Positions 1-8,380 are shown, counted from the first letter of the stretch. The stretch: DNA of 51,821 nucleotides from an uncultured Prevotella sp. (GCA_900319715.1 ONPM01000032.1:1-51821); one strand, 5' to 3'. Made by a program: numbers and translations. The notes: generated by a model from the letters alone, not told the origin.

Positions 1-635
1 TCCTCAGGATTTCCAATCTTCAGATATCCGGCTTTGGAGTGATAGAGCATACCTTCTGTATATTTGTGCTTCTGATTGGTAAAGTCCTTCTGCCAGCCAT
101 CGTCAGTGGTCTTACCATAGGCGATATGGCCTTTGAGTGCCAGCCAGTTCTTCGTATAGGGGATGACCCAGTAGTCTGGTAAGGCAAGACGCACCTGAGG
201 CACAGGACGGGCATTGATGCCAAACGTCTGCGCTCCAGAACTCAGTTCCTGGTTCTTCAGTTCCATCGGCTGTTCCTTGGCACCAACGGTCAGAGTCCCT
301 TTCAGCCAACGCACCTCGGCAAAAGCCTGATGCACAATCAATTTACTGGTGAATCCTGCAGCCACTGCTACATCGAGCCCATAGCCGAGCCCCCACTTAC
401 GTCCATTATCCAGAGTCAACGGACGCTCGACGGCTCCTCGCAGATAGCCATTGGTATTCTTCAATGAACTCAGGCCATACTTGTTTGCATTGAGCCATAG
501 AGGATTATAGTCGCCACCAGAAGCAGTAGCCTGTATCTCTGCACGATAGGCGAGACTATCGAGCAACGAGCGTTCTTGGGCCTGCGCCATTAGCAGCGAT
601 GCTATTGATAATATAAAAGAAAACAAGAATCTCAT
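1..635 (-). CDS. Capsule assembly Wzi-family outer-membrane protein (3' end beyond window)
   Basis: The reading frame is open from the ATG at 635-633 to the window edge, so 211 N-terminal codons are visible and the C-terminus is missing. Residues 1-17 (MRFLFSFILSIASLLMA) look like a signal peptide with a cleavage region around AQAQ. The following sequence (LWLNANKYGLSS, GLDVAVAAGFTSK, GAKEQPMELKNQELSSG, LPDYWVIPYTKNWLAFKG-like) matches what I recall of Bacteroidales proteins annotated as capsule assembly Wzi family, which are outer-membrane beta-barrels. A role in surface polysaccharide attachment is family inference; no capsule genes are visible because the window ends here. Confidence 0.8.
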   Translation of the reverse strand, partial: MRFLFSFILSIASLLMAQAQERSLLDSLAYRAEIQATASGGDYNPLWLNANKYGLSSLKNTNGYLRGAVERPLTLDNGRKWGLGYGLDVAVAAGFTSKLIVHQAFAEVRWLKGTLTVGAKEQPMELKNQELSSGAQTFGINARPVPQVRLALPDYWVIPYTKNWLALKGHIAYGKTTDDGWQKDFTNQKHKYTEGMLYHSKAGYLKIGNPE

Positions 636-729
636 ATATAAATGCTCTATTCAGGGTGCAAAATTACAATAATAATTTCGAATTACCATATAATTTAGGG
701 AAATTCCCCCACGTGATTAGGGAAAATCC

Positions 730-761
730 TTTGCGAATGCCCTACTTTTGTTGTTACTTTG
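730..761 (+). promoter_or_regulatory. Bacteroidota-type promoter for the secreted basic protein
   Basis: TTTG at 730-733, then 20 bases, then TTACTTTG at 754-761, one mismatch from TAnnTTTG. The start codon lies about 40 bases further on. Confidence 0.5.
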
Positions 762-803
762 CATCGTGATTAAGACAAATGATGTCAAACCCTTTAAAAA
801 GAT

Positions 804-1862
804 ATGAGTATGAAGAAGATGTTTTTCGCACTGATGATGATGCTGACAGCAACCGTCACTGCACATGCTATGAGTTATGAGCAGGCTCGCAACGAGGCCC
901 TGTTCCTGACAGACAAGATGGCCTATGAACTGAATCTCACAGACGAGCAGTACGAGGCAGCGTATGAGATCAATCTGGACTACCTGATGGGTGTCACCAG
1001 CCGTTACGATGTGTACGGAACTTACTGGGAACGCCGTAATCTCGACTTAAGTTATATCCTGCTCGACTGGCAGTGGAATGCCTTCATTGCAGCCTCATAT
1101 TTCTATCGTCCGCTGTACTGGGACGCTGGTTACTGGCACTTCGGCATCTATGCCCGTTATCCGCACCGTGACTATTTCTACTTCGGACGTCCTCACTTCT
1201 ATGTCACCTATCGTGGTGCCCATGCCTGGCACAGAATTGGCGGACACGGCTACTATCACGGTCACCGCAACCACTACCGTGCCCCCCACAGAGAGCATTT
1301 CGGCATGCACGACCGTTGGAATCGTGGTGACTTCCGTGGCAGTAACCGTCACAGTTCCACCCGTGTCACTGCACGCGACAGAGGCCATATCGGACGCGGT
1401 TCCATCGAAAGGCGAAATCCTGGCAACAACAGGGGTATCGAGCGCAGGGACAATACCATCGAGCGTAGGAATAACACCATCGAGCGTGGCAACAGAGGTG
1501 TTGAGCGCAGGGATCCGACCAGGTCCATCGACGGTCGCAATTCTCAGATGCGCCAGAGGAACTTCGACAGAGGCTCTCGCGGCAACAGCACCTTCAATGG
1601 TTCAAGCAACCGTAGCGGAATAAGTTCCCACAGAAGCAGCACTTTCAGCAGTTCTCGCAGCAATAGCGGATTCAGTGGTGGTTCTCGTAGTGGTTCTTTC
1701 AGTAGTGGTTCCCACAGCAGATCATTTGGCGGCAGTTCCCATAGTGGCGGATTCAGTGGTGGCACTCGCGGAGGCGGTTCATTCAGCGGAGGCTCGCATG
1801 GTGGCGGTTCTCACGGTGGTGGACACAGCGGCGGAGGCGGCAGAATGGGTGGACACCGATAA
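804..1862 (+). CDS. Secreted, very basic Arg/His/Gly/Ser-rich low-complexity protein, function unknown
   Basis: 352 residues. A signal peptide is clear (KKMFFALMMMLTATVTAHA); the ATG at 810 is an equally good start. Residues about 23-60 contain an acidic helical segment with NLTDEQYEAAYEINLDYL, which resembles the LTxxQ motif of Spy/CpxP-like periplasmic proteins. An aromatic Tyr/Trp/His-rich stretch (about 60-165) follows, then repeats of the type IERRNNTIER (about 198-240), and from about 255 a tail of Ser-Gly-Gly, His-Gly-Gly and Arg-Gly units. The charge is strongly positive. I do not recognise a named family beyond the N-terminal resemblance. Binding of nucleic acid, polysaccharide or metal at the cell surface would be guesses. 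It ends one base before the convergent stop of the phosphatase gene. Confidence 0.8.
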   Translation: MSMKKMFFALMMMLTATVTAHAMSYEQARNEALFLTDKMAYELNLTDEQYEAAYEINLDYLMGVTSRYDVYGTYWERRNLDLSYILLDWQWNAFIAASYFYRPLYWDAGYWHFGIYARYPHRDYFYFGRPHFYVTYRGAHAWHRIGGHGYYHGHRNHYRAPHREHFGMHDRWNRGDFRGSNRHSSTRVTARDRGHIGRGSIERRNPGNNRGIERRDNTIERRNNTIERGNRGVERRDPTRSIDGRNSQMRQRNFDRGSRGNSTFNGSSNRSGISSHRSSTFSSSRSNSGFSGGSRSGSFSSGSHSRSFGGSSHSGGFSGGTRGGGSFSGGSHGGGSHGGGHSGGGGRMGGHR

Positions 1863-1863
1863 T

Positions 1864-2373
1864 TCAGAGAACAAGTTCCCTGACTTCAGCATTCGACATC
1901 CTCTGAATATCGCTCATTGACATCTTATAATAGACAGCCTGGATGGCTTTATTGATAATGCCATGTCCAACGGCCAGCACCTTCTTTCCTGGAAAAGTCT
2001 TCTTGACATAGGCGATGAATTCGCCAGCCCTGGAAAGAAGGTTTTCTAATGTCTCTATGTCATCTGGCCACACTTCATTCTTCAGGCTTGGAATATATCT
2101 TCCTGTAAAGCCTCCCCAGTCACGCTCTCTCAGCAGGGGTGTCATCACGACCTCCAGTCCGTGCGGAGCCGCGATAATTGCAGCGGTGTCGACAGAACGC
2201 CTTAGATCACTTGCTATCACAACGTCTATCTCGCGATTCTTCCACTGCTCACCAAGTTCTCGAGCCTGTCGCAGACCGTTTTCATTCAGTTCGCCCTGTG
2301 TCTGACCCTGCATGATCTGGTTGGCATTGTCTACCGTTTCGCCATGCCTGACAAGATATAATACTGTCTCCAT
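1864..2373 (-). CDS. Histidine phosphatase family protein (phosphoglycerate-mutase-like)
   Basis: 169 residues. The family signature is LVRHGET at residues 7-13, carrying the phospho-accepting His of the RHG motif. The second core region is SDLRRSVDTA, and the second catalytic His is in VLAVGHGIINKAI. The length fits a single-domain histidine phosphatase. The substrate cannot be read from the sequence; relatives include phosphoglycerate mutase, alpha-ribazole phosphatase and fructose bisphosphatase. Transcription likely starts from the -7 element at 2390-2397 on this strand. It runs convergent to, and almost touches, the upstream secreted-protein gene. Confidence 0.9.
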   Translation of the reverse strand: METVLYLVRHGETVDNANQIMQGQTQGELNENGLRQARELGEQWKNREIDVVIASDLRRSVDTAAIIAAPHGLEVVMTPLLRERDWGGFTGRYIPSLKNEVWPDDIETLENLLSRAGEFIAYVKKTFPGKKVLAVGHGIINKAIQAVYYKMSMSDIQRMSNAEVRELVL

Positions 2374-2389
2374 TCGTATGATTTTGGTG

Positions 2390-2397
2390 CAAAATTA
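2390..2397 (-). promoter_or_regulatory. -7 element (TAATTTTG) for the histidine phosphatase gene
   Basis: A perfect TAnnTTTG match on the minus strand, 17 bases before the start codon. No clear -33 box. Confidence 0.45.
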
Positions 2398-2439
2398 AAA
2401 ATAATCTGCGATTATCTGTTTTATCTGTGGCTTTTTTTG

Positions 2440-2447
2440 TATTTTTG
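2440..2447 (+). promoter_or_regulatory. -7 element (TATTTTTG) for the DUF308 gene
   Basis: A perfect TAnnTTTG match 27 bases before the ATG at 2475. It is divergent from the phosphatase promoter in the same short gap; the -33 region is poor. Confidence 0.45.
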
Positions 2448-2474
2448 CAGCGTAAAATAGAATAATTACCCATT

Positions 2475-3191
2475 ATGAAGATATTACAGAGTTCCTTTTT
2501 TCGTGCTATCTGTGCCATTGCCGTAGGTATCCTGCTCATCAAGTATCCTGACAATACCGTTACCTGGATTACTGTTGCCATCGGCGTACTATTCTTTCTC
2601 TCAGGTATCATCTCACTGGTGGTGTACCTGAACGCCAGGAGGCACGTATCAGAATATAAGATCACCGATGCTGAAGGCAATGTTGTGGCAGGCGAGCGCC
2701 CCACCTTCCCCATCGTCGGCGTGGGAAGTGTCATCCTTGGTGCTATCCTTGCACTGACACCTAACATATTCATTACCGCACTGATGTATATCATCGGCGG
2801 TATGCTCATCTTAGGTGCCATCAACCAGTATATGAACCTGGTAAACGCCCGTAAGTTCGGCAAAATAGGATTTGGATACTGGATATTTCCCTCCATCATC
2901 CTCCTTACAGGCATCTATGTGCTTATCCGTCCCATGGATCCTGCGAGCGTAGCCATGCTGATTCTCGGCTGGTGTACACTGCTGTATGGCGTGACAGAGA
3001 TGATCAACTCTATTAAGTTCCACAACGACAGGCGCAAGTACACCAAGGCACAGGAGATCCAGCAGGCTGAGGAAGTGCAGGAGGTTGAAGAGATACAAAA
3101 CGCGGAAGAGGTAAAAGATGCCGACGAGACCAGCGACTCCACCCCAAAGGGTCATGAAGCCTATCTTCCCAAAGCCACTACTGAGGATTAA
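2475..3191 (+). CDS. DUF308 (HdeD-like) integral membrane protein with acidic tail
   Basis: 238 residues. Six hydrophobic segments lie between about 7 and 180, in the paired arrangement of the DUF308/HdeD family (FFRAICAIAVGILLIKYPD, then a WITVAIGVLFFLSGII-like helix, and similar pairs). In enterobacteria HdeD is linked to acid stress, but in Bacteroidota the role is not established. Residues about 190-230 form a hydrophilic, Glu-rich tail with the repeated pattern QAEEVQEVEEIQNAEEV, probably cytosolic and helical. The stop codon abuts the stop of the convergent uridine kinase gene without a gap. Confidence 0.85.
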   Translation: MKILQSSFFRAICAIAVGILLIKYPDNTVTWITVAIGVLFFLSGIISLVVYLNARRHVSEYKITDAEGNVVAGERPTFPIVGVGSVILGAILALTPNIFITALMYIIGGMLILGAINQYMNLVNARKFGKIGFGYWIFPSIILLTGIYVLIRPMDPASVAMLILGWCTLLYGVTEMINSIKFHNDRRKYTKAQEIQQAEEVQEVEEIQNAEEVKDADETSDSTPKGHEAYLPKATTED

Positions 3192-3833
3192 TCAATCCTC
3201 TCTATTTTTCATCTCCTCGCGTACTTCTTCTGAGAATCCTTGAATATAGGTACGCAGGATGTCGATACCCCGTTTATTCTCGCGTCCCCAGGGGATAATG
3301 AGGTCGGCAAATTTCTTGGTGGGCTCGATAAACTGTTCGTGCATGGGCTTGACGTCATTCTCATAGTGGCTCAGCACCATTTCAACAGTCCTTCCTCTCT
3401 CCACCACGTCACGACGAATGTTACGGATCAGGCGCACGTCACTGTCTGTATCGACATAGATCTTCAGATCCATCATATCGCGCAACTTCTTATGATGCAG
3501 GGTCATGATGCCCTCAAGGATGATGACGGGTTTCGGCTCGATATGGACTGTCTCTGGCAGACGATTCGATATCACATACGAATAGGTAGGCTGTTCAATG
3601 GCCTCGCCATTCTTCAGTTTCTTGATATGATCCGTAAGCAGTTTCCAGTCGAAGGCGTCCGGATGGTCGAAATTGATGGCCTTACGCTCTTCGTCTGTCA
3701 GGTCGGTAGTGTCGTTGTAATAGGAGTCCAAAGGGATGATGGCCGCACAATGAGGCGGTAGAGCCTTGGCAATACGCTTTACGACGGTGGTCTTGCCAGA
3801 ACCAGAACCGCCTGCGATTCCGATGATAATCAT
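3192..3833 (-). CDS. udk: Uridine kinase
   Basis: 213 residues, the normal size for Udk. It phosphorylates uridine and cytidine in pyrimidine salvage. The Walker A P-loop GGSGSGKT is at residues 8-15. PLDSYYND and NFDHPDAFDW are the nucleoside-binding regions typical of the family, and VIILEGIMTLHH is the conserved strand that follows the lid. RLIRNIRRDVVERGRT also fits the family. The likely -7 element is at 3856-3863 on the minus strand (TATCTTTG), about 20 bases from the ATG. Confidence 0.96.
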   Translation of the reverse strand: MIIIGIAGGSGSGKTTVVKRIAKALPPHCAAIIPLDSYYNDTTDLTDEERKAINFDHPDAFDWKLLTDHIKKLKNGEAIEQPTYSYVISNRLPETVHIEPKPVIILEGIMTLHHKKLRDMMDLKIYVDTDSDVRLIRNIRRDVVERGRTVEMVLSHYENDVKPMHEQFIEPTKKFADLIIPWGRENKRGIDILRTYIQGFSEEVREEMKNRED

Positions 3834-3855
3834 AGTTATTGTTCTTTAGAGGCTA

Positions 3856-3863
3856 CAAAGATA
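3856..3863 (-). promoter_or_regulatory. -7 element (TATCTTTG) for udk
   Basis: A perfect TAnnTTTG match on the minus strand upstream of udk. No -33 box stands out at the expected distance. Confidence 0.4.
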
Positions 3864-3922
3864 GTGTATTTTTTCCAAACCACCATATTTTCTTTAAGGA
3901 AAAACAAAAAAGAGACGAAAAG

Positions 3923-3954
3923 TTTGTGTAATCAGAAAAATATTTGTACCTTTG
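3923..3954 (+). promoter_or_regulatory. Strong Bacteroidota promoter for rpmE2
   Basis: TTTG at 3923-3926, exactly 20 bases, then TACCTTTG at 3947-3954. This is one of the best matches to the TTTG/TAnnTTTG consensus in the window, as expected for a ribosomal protein gene. Confidence 0.75.
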
Positions 3955-4005
3955 CAGCCCAAAGTGAGAATTTGAACAATTTACATTATTAATATTAAAC
4001 TCAAA

Positions 4006-4302
4006 ATGAAAAAAGGTATTCATCCCGAAAACTATCGCCCCGTCGTGTTTAAGGACATGTCCAACGGCGATATGTTCCTCTCGAAGTCTACAGCAAAGAC
4101 GAATGATACAGTAGAATTCGAAGGCGAAACTTACCCTGTGGTAAAAGTAGAAATCTCCAGCACCTCTCACCCGTTCTATACTGGTAAGAGCAAGCTCGTC
4201 GACACCGCTGGACGTGTTGATAAGTTCATGAGCCGCTACGGTAAGGCTGCCAAGAAACCCAAGCGCACTTTTTTTGCTCAAATATTTGGTGGAGACAGAT
4301 AA
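4006..4302 (+). CDS. rpmE2: 50S ribosomal protein L31 type B
   Basis: 98 residues. The start [19 protein letters not shown] and the central [13 protein letters not shown] are signatures of L31 type B. The four Cys of the zinc-binding type A form are absent, which marks this as the zinc-independent form; in many bacteria that form substitutes for type A under zinc limitation. In Bacteroidota it is often the only L31, so regulation by zinc is not implied. The C-terminal [15 protein letters not shown] extension is modest. The promoter of the next gene overlaps the last codons. Confidence 0.96.
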   Translation: MKKGIHPENYRPVVFKDMSNGDMFLSKSTAKTNDTVEFEGETYPVVKVEISSTSHPFYTGKSKLVDTAGRVDKFMSRYGKAAKKPKRTFFAQIFGGDR

Positions 4303-4316
4303 AATGCGTAAATTTG
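4285..4316 (+). promoter_or_regulatory. Promoter for the glutathione peroxidase gene, overlapping the rpmE2 end
   Basis: TTTG at 4285-4288 lies within the last rpmE2 codons. After exactly 20 bases comes TAAATTTG at 4309-4316, a perfect consensus match. This suggests the peroxidase is transcribed separately from L31. Confidence 0.7.
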
Positions 4317-4357
4317 TAGCCAGAACTTAACATATTAGTTATTTTACGTAAAAAAAC

Positions 4358-4909
4358 ATGAGAACAGTTTACGACTTCACTGTCAAAGACAGAAAAGGCA
4401 AGGACGTATCCCTGAAGGAATACGCCAACGAAGTGTTGCTGATTGTCAACACAGCAACCAAGTGTGGATTCACTCCGCAATACGACGAGTTGGAGAATCT
4501 ATACAAGAAGTATCACAGTCAGGGATTTGAGATCCTCGATTTCCCTTGCAACCAGTTCGGCCAGCAGGCCCCTGGTACAGACGAGAGCATCCACGAGTTC
4601 TGCAAACTCAACTTCGGAACGGAATTCCCACGCTTTAAGAAGGTCAAGGTCAATGGCGACGATGCCGACCCCCTCTTCAAATTCCTCCAGGAAGAGAAAG
4701 GTTTCGCTGGCTGGGATATGGAGCACCCCATTGCCCACATCCTCGACGACATGCTCGCCAAGGCTGATCCTGACTACAAGCAGAAAGCAGACATCAAGTG
4801 GAACTTTACCAAATTCCTCATCAACAAGAAAGGTCAGGTCATTGCCCGTTTTGAACCTACAGAGAAGATGGCCAATATCGAGCAACAAATAGAAGAGGCT
4901 CTGAAATAA
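4358..4909 (+). CDS. Glutathione peroxidase-family thiol peroxidase
   Basis: 183 residues, cytoplasmic, no signal peptide. The peroxidatic Cys is Cys36 in NTATKCGFTPQY. FPCNQFGQQ (residues 62-70) supplies the Gln, and WNFTKFLI (from 148) the Trp of the active site. Bacterial members of this family usually take electrons from thioredoxin rather than glutathione and reduce hydrogen peroxide or lipid hydroperoxides. A possible resolving Cys is Cys82 in HEFCKLNF. It has its own promoter and is followed by an intrinsic terminator. Confidence 0.95.
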   Translation: MRTVYDFTVKDRKGKDVSLKEYANEVLLIVNTATKCGFTPQYDELENLYKKYHSQGFEILDFPCNQFGQQAPGTDESIHEFCKLNFGTEFPRFKKVKVNGDDADPLFKFLQEEKGFAGWDMEHPIAHILDDMLAKADPDYKQKADIKWNFTKFLINKKGQVIARFEPTEKMANIEQQIEEALK

Positions 4910-4948
4910 TAATAGTCAGGCTTCGCTGACACATCATTAATATAATAT

Positions 4949-4980
4949 GAAAAGGCCCGTTTCACAACGAGCCTTTTCTA
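4949..4980 (+). terminator. Intrinsic terminator after the peroxidase gene
   Basis: Arms 4949-4961 and 4966-4978 form a 13-bp stem with one mismatch around the loop TCAC. The A-rich foot on the left and T-rich foot on the right allow termination from either side. Confidence 0.75.
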
Positions 4981-5086
4981 CAATTACTTAAAAAACTAAA
5001 TTAATCAACCATAAACCTTAACCATTAAAATCTTTTTCTGATGCAAAAGTACAATCAATTTCCCAAAGCGATGTCGAATTATCATT

Positions 5087-5132
5087 ATTTTATGTTGAAA
5101 ATGCGTTATTTGTCGCATTTTCAACATAAAAT
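5087..5132. repeat. 19-bp perfect inverted repeat
   Basis: Arms 5087-5105 (ATTTTATGTTGAAAATGCG) and 5114-5132 are exact reverse complements around an 8-base spacer. It lies about 75 bases upstream of the -7 element of the sensor/regulator gene. It lacks a T-tract and does not follow a gene directly, so it could be an operator or a remnant of a mobile short repeat. Confidence 0.8.
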
Positions 5133-5207
5133 CACGCATTTTAAACATTTTCCGCCCTAAACCGTCAGTTTTTTCCAAGAAATCTTCGCTTTCTCAATAA
5201 AAATATC

Positions 5208-5215
5208 TAATTTTG
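5208..5215 (+). promoter_or_regulatory. -7 element (TAATTTTG) for the sensor/regulator gene
   Basis: A perfect TAnnTTTG match 28 bases before the start codon at 5244. The -33 region is weak, which may indicate activator dependence. Confidence 0.5.
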
Positions 5216-5243
5216 CACAGAAGATTAACAACCACTCTAACTG

Positions 5244-6926
5244 ATGAGCGCGCGCATATTACTCGTTTTTGCCATCTTGGCAATCATTGTCGTCATCGTC
5301 TTCGTAGGCAGAAATCTCTACTTGCGAAGCCTTCGCCTGCGCCGCCGACTCCAGATGAGTGACATATTTACAAACATCACCCACGAGTTGCTGACGCCAC
5401 TTACTGTCATATCAGCCTCTGTCGACAAACTAAGAGAAGAGGCTCCCCAGCATGGACACGACTACGACCTGATGCAACTCAACATCCAGCGTATGGTGCG
5501 ACTGCTCCAGCAGATTCTCGAGACTAGCAAGTCCGAGGCAGGTCAACTAAAATTGGTCGTAGCGCAAGGAGACGTCATGCGATATATTCGTGAGACCGCC
5601 GAGTGTTTAGAGCCACTTCTGGTGCGCAAACGTCAGCAATTCAGCATCTCATGCTACCCAGAGAGCATGATGGGGTGGATAGATACCGACAAACTCGACA
5701 AAATCATCTACAACCTTCTCTCCAATGCCGCCAAATATTCTAAAGAAAACGGCGTCGTATTATTGAAAGTACAGACAAACAACACTTTCGACCACATTCA
5801 TATTGAGGTGAGTGACACTGGTGATGGCATCCCCCCAGAGAAGATGAGACACCTCTTCCAGAGGTTCCACGATGGCGAATACCGCAAGCACCAGACCATC
5901 GGAACGGGGCTTGGCCTTAACCTTACCCACGATCTCGTATTTCTCCACCACGGCACTATCCATTGTCAAAGCGAAGTGGGCAAAGGCACCACCTTTACCG
6001 TCGAGTTGCCTATCAACAAGGAGGCCTTCAAAATCGATGAGATCGACGAGACACGCACCATCGACTTCAATATCCCCAAGAACGCTATTATCGACGTTCA
6101 GGCACTTATTCCCGATGTCAACGAAGACGAAGACCCGCAAGAGCAGCCCGATGAGGACATCTACCGCCTGCTTATCGTCGAAGACAATGTCGAACTGCTC
6201 ATGCTCATGCGCCAACTGTTAAAGTCATCTTATCACGTCTACGCCGCAAAGAACGGCCTTGAGGCTCTTGACATCATCCACCAGAAAGACCTCGACCTCA
6301 TCATCTCCGATGTGATGATGCCTGAGATGGACGGCTACGAACTCACAAAGGCCGTCAAGGGCGACCCCAACTACAACCATCTGCCCATCATCCTGCTCAC
6401 TGCCAAGACGCAGGAGGAAGACGAACAGGAGGCCCTGCTTCTCGGTGCTGACGAATACCTCACCAAGCCCTTCCGTCTCAGTGATCTCAAACTCCGTATC
6501 GACAACATCATTGAGAACCGCAAACGCATCCAGAAAGAATACCATCAGGAGACTACCGACGAGGCACATCGTATTGTTACCGCCCCCAAGTCGCCTGATG
6601 AGGAGTTCCTCAGCCGTGCCATAGGATGTGTCCATGCTCATCTTGACGACGACACCTACGACCGCGAAACTCTCGCTGCTGATATGGGTGCCAGCGCGTC
6701 GACCATATACAACAAACTGCGCTCCATCACAGGCCTGAACGTCTCCAGTTTCATCCGCGACGTCCGTCTGAAGGAGGCCCGGCGCCTTGCGCAGGCTGAT
6801 CCCACTTTCCGTGTCAGCGACCTCGCATACAAGGTGGGCTTCCGCGATCCCCGTTACTTCTCCACCTGTTTCAAGAAACAGTTCGGCATGCAGCCTAAGG
6901 AGTACATGGAAACCTTGGTTAAGTAA
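5244..6926 (+). CDS. Short hybrid two-component protein: histidine kinase, receiver and AraC-type DNA-binding domain
   Basis: 560 residues. Residues 7-22 form one membrane segment, with almost nothing exported before it. The H-box is NITHELLTPLTV with phospho-accepting His47. The N-box is NLLSNAAKYS (157-166), the G1 box DTGDGIP (191-197) and the G2 box GTGLGLNL (220-227). The receiver spans about 307-425 with Asp356 (SDVMMPEMDGYE) and Lys408 (TKPF). An AraC-type double helix-turn-helix occupies about 455-557. The order kinase, receiver, AraC is that of Bacteroidales hybrid two-component regulators of polysaccharide use, but the large periplasmic beta-propeller sensor is missing. The input signal must come from the membrane, a partner protein or the cytosol. 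No target is obvious; trpB2 follows 50 bases later. Confidence 0.92.
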   Translation: MSARILLVFAILAIIVVIVFVGRNLYLRSLRLRRRLQMSDIFTNITHELLTPLTVISASVDKLREEAPQHGHDYDLMQLNIQRMVRLLQQILETSKSEAGQLKLVVAQGDVMRYIRETAECLEPLLVRKRQQFSISCYPESMMGWIDTDKLDKIIYNLLSNAAKYSKENGVVLLKVQTNNTFDHIHIEVSDTGDGIPPEKMRHLFQRFHDGEYRKHQTIGTGLGLNLTHDLVFLHHGTIHCQSEVGKGTTFTVELPINKEAFKIDEIDETRTIDFNIPKNAIIDVQALIPDVNEDEDPQEQPDEDIYRLLIVEDNVELLMLMRQLLKSSYHVYAAKNGLEALDIIHQKDLDLIISDVMMPEMDGYELTKAVKGDPNYNHLPIILLTAKTQEEDEQEALLLGADEYLTKPFRLSDLKLRIDNIIENRKRIQKEYHQETTDEAHRIVTAPKSPDEEFLSRAIGCVHAHLDDDTYDRETLAADMGASASTIYNKLRSITGLNVSSFIRDVRLKEARRLAQADPTFRVSDLAYKVGFRDPRYFSTCFKKQFGMQPKEYMETLVK

Positions 6927-6976
6927 TTGACAATAGAGAATTAGAGATAAATAAACACCAAACATTAAACAGAATT

Positions 6977-8338
6977 ATGGCTAAACAAAAGAAATTCATC
7001 CTCCAAGAGAGTGAGATCCCAACACAGTGGTACAACATCCAGGCCGACATGCCCAACAAGCCCATGCCGCCCATCCATCCTGCTACGAAGCAGCCCTTAG
7101 GCGTCGACGACCTTGCACATATCTTCCCACGTGAGTGCTGCGTGCAGGAACTCGATACGACACATGCATGGATCGACATCCCAGAAGATGTGCTCGAGAA
7201 ATACAAGTACTACCGCTCTACTCCGCTGGTGCGTGCCTATGCCCTCGAAGAGGCCCTCGGCACACCTGCACACATCTATTTCAAGAACGAGTCTACCAAC
7301 CCCTTAGGATCGCATAAGATCAACTCTGCCCTGCCCCAGTGCTATTATGCCAAGCAGGAAGGCACCACCAATGTCACCACCGAGACAGGTGCCGGCCAGT
7401 GGGGTGCAGCCCTCTCCTACGCTGCCAAGATCTACGGTCTCGACTGTGCCGTCTACCAAGTGAAGATCACCATGCAGCAGAAGCCTTACCGCTCGTCGAT
7501 CATGCGCACCTTCGGCGCTGTGGTGGAGGGTTCTCCGTCAATGTCTACCCGTGCCGGTAAAGACATCCTCACCAAGGATCCAAACCACACTGGTTCTCTG
7601 GGCACCGCTATCTCTGAGGCCGTAGAACTCGCCACCACCACGCCCAACTGTAAATACACTCTTGGTTCCGTGCTCAACCACGTAGGACTCCACCAGACGA
7701 TTATCGGCCTGGAGGCAGAAAAACAGATGGAGATGGCAGGAGAATATCCTGATATCGTGATCGGCTGTTTTGGCGGTGGTTCCAACTTCGGCGGTATCTC
7801 ATTCCCCTTCATGCGCCACAACCTGAAGGACGGCAAGACGACGGAGTTCATCGCTGCCGAGCCCGACAGTTGCCCGAAACTCACTCGAGGACAATTCCGT
7901 TACGACTTTGGCGACGAGGCTGGCTATACCCCGCTTCTGCCAATGTACACCCTGGGCCACAACTTCAAGCCCTCGAACATCCACGCTGGCGGCCTGCGCT
8001 ACCATGGTGCAGGCATGATCATCTCCCAACTCATCAAAGACGGTCTGATGCATGGTGTCGATATTCCTCAACTCGAGACCTTCGAGGCTGGTATGCTTTT
8101 CGCCCGCACCGAGGGCATCATCCCTGCCCCAGAGAGTTGCCACGCCATCGCTGCCACCATCCGCGAAGCCAAGAAGTGCAAGGAGTCTGGCGAAGAGAAA
8201 GTCATCCTCTTCAACCTCTCTGGTCACGGCCTGATCGACATGCCATCGTATGAGGCATTCATTAAGGGTGACCTGCAGAACTATACCCTAACTGATGAGA
8301 TGATCGCCGAGAATCTTGCTGCGCTCGACAAGCAGTAA
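6977..8338 (+). CDS. trpB: TrpB2-type tryptophan synthase beta chain (PLP enzyme)
   Basis: 453 residues, about 50 longer than TrpB1 and typical of the TrpB2 group. NPLGSHKINSA carries the PLP-binding Lys114, TETGAGQWG is the catalytic loop, and CFGGGSNFGG is the phosphate-binding Gly-rich loop. HNFKPSNIHAGGLRYHG is a TrpB2 hallmark. The reaction is indole plus serine to tryptophan. TrpB2 proteins generally work without TrpA and may salvage indole or act on other substrates. No other trp gene is in the window. The 50-base gap from the preceding regulator allows cotranscription. A structured repeat lies directly downstream. Confidence 0.92.
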   Translation: MAKQKKFILQESEIPTQWYNIQADMPNKPMPPIHPATKQPLGVDDLAHIFPRECCVQELDTTHAWIDIPEDVLEKYKYYRSTPLVRAYALEEALGTPAHIYFKNESTNPLGSHKINSALPQCYYAKQEGTTNVTTETGAGQWGAALSYAAKIYGLDCAVYQVKITMQQKPYRSSIMRTFGAVVEGSPSMSTRAGKDILTKDPNHTGSLGTAISEAVELATTTPNCKYTLGSVLNHVGLHQTIIGLEAEKQMEMAGEYPDIVIGCFGGGSNFGGISFPFMRHNLKDGKTTEFIAAEPDSCPKLTRGQFRYDFGDEAGYTPLLPMYTLGHNFKPSNIHAGGLRYHGAGMIISQLIKDGLMHGVDIPQLETFEAGMLFARTEGIIPAPESCHAIAATIREAKKCKESGEEKVILFNLSGHGLIDMPSYEAFIKGDLQNYTLTDEMIAENLAALDKQ

Positions 8339-8380
8339 GACGGCCTTCCACTCTATACAGTAGAGGAGAGTCAGAAGTTG

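Larger units (their letters stand above)
4981..5243. other. AT-rich intergenic region with a long perfect inverted repeat
   Basis: No gene is visible. It holds a 19-bp perfect inverted repeat (5087-5132), a nearby third ATGCG-type motif, and the promoter of the following sensor/regulator gene. Confidence 0.6.

Noticed and set aside
1078-1623. A 181-codon open frame overlapping the secreted basic protein
   Set aside because: It is a Thr/Val-rich shadow frame of low-complexity coding sequence, without promoter or signal peptide, and the other frame has a clear signal peptide.
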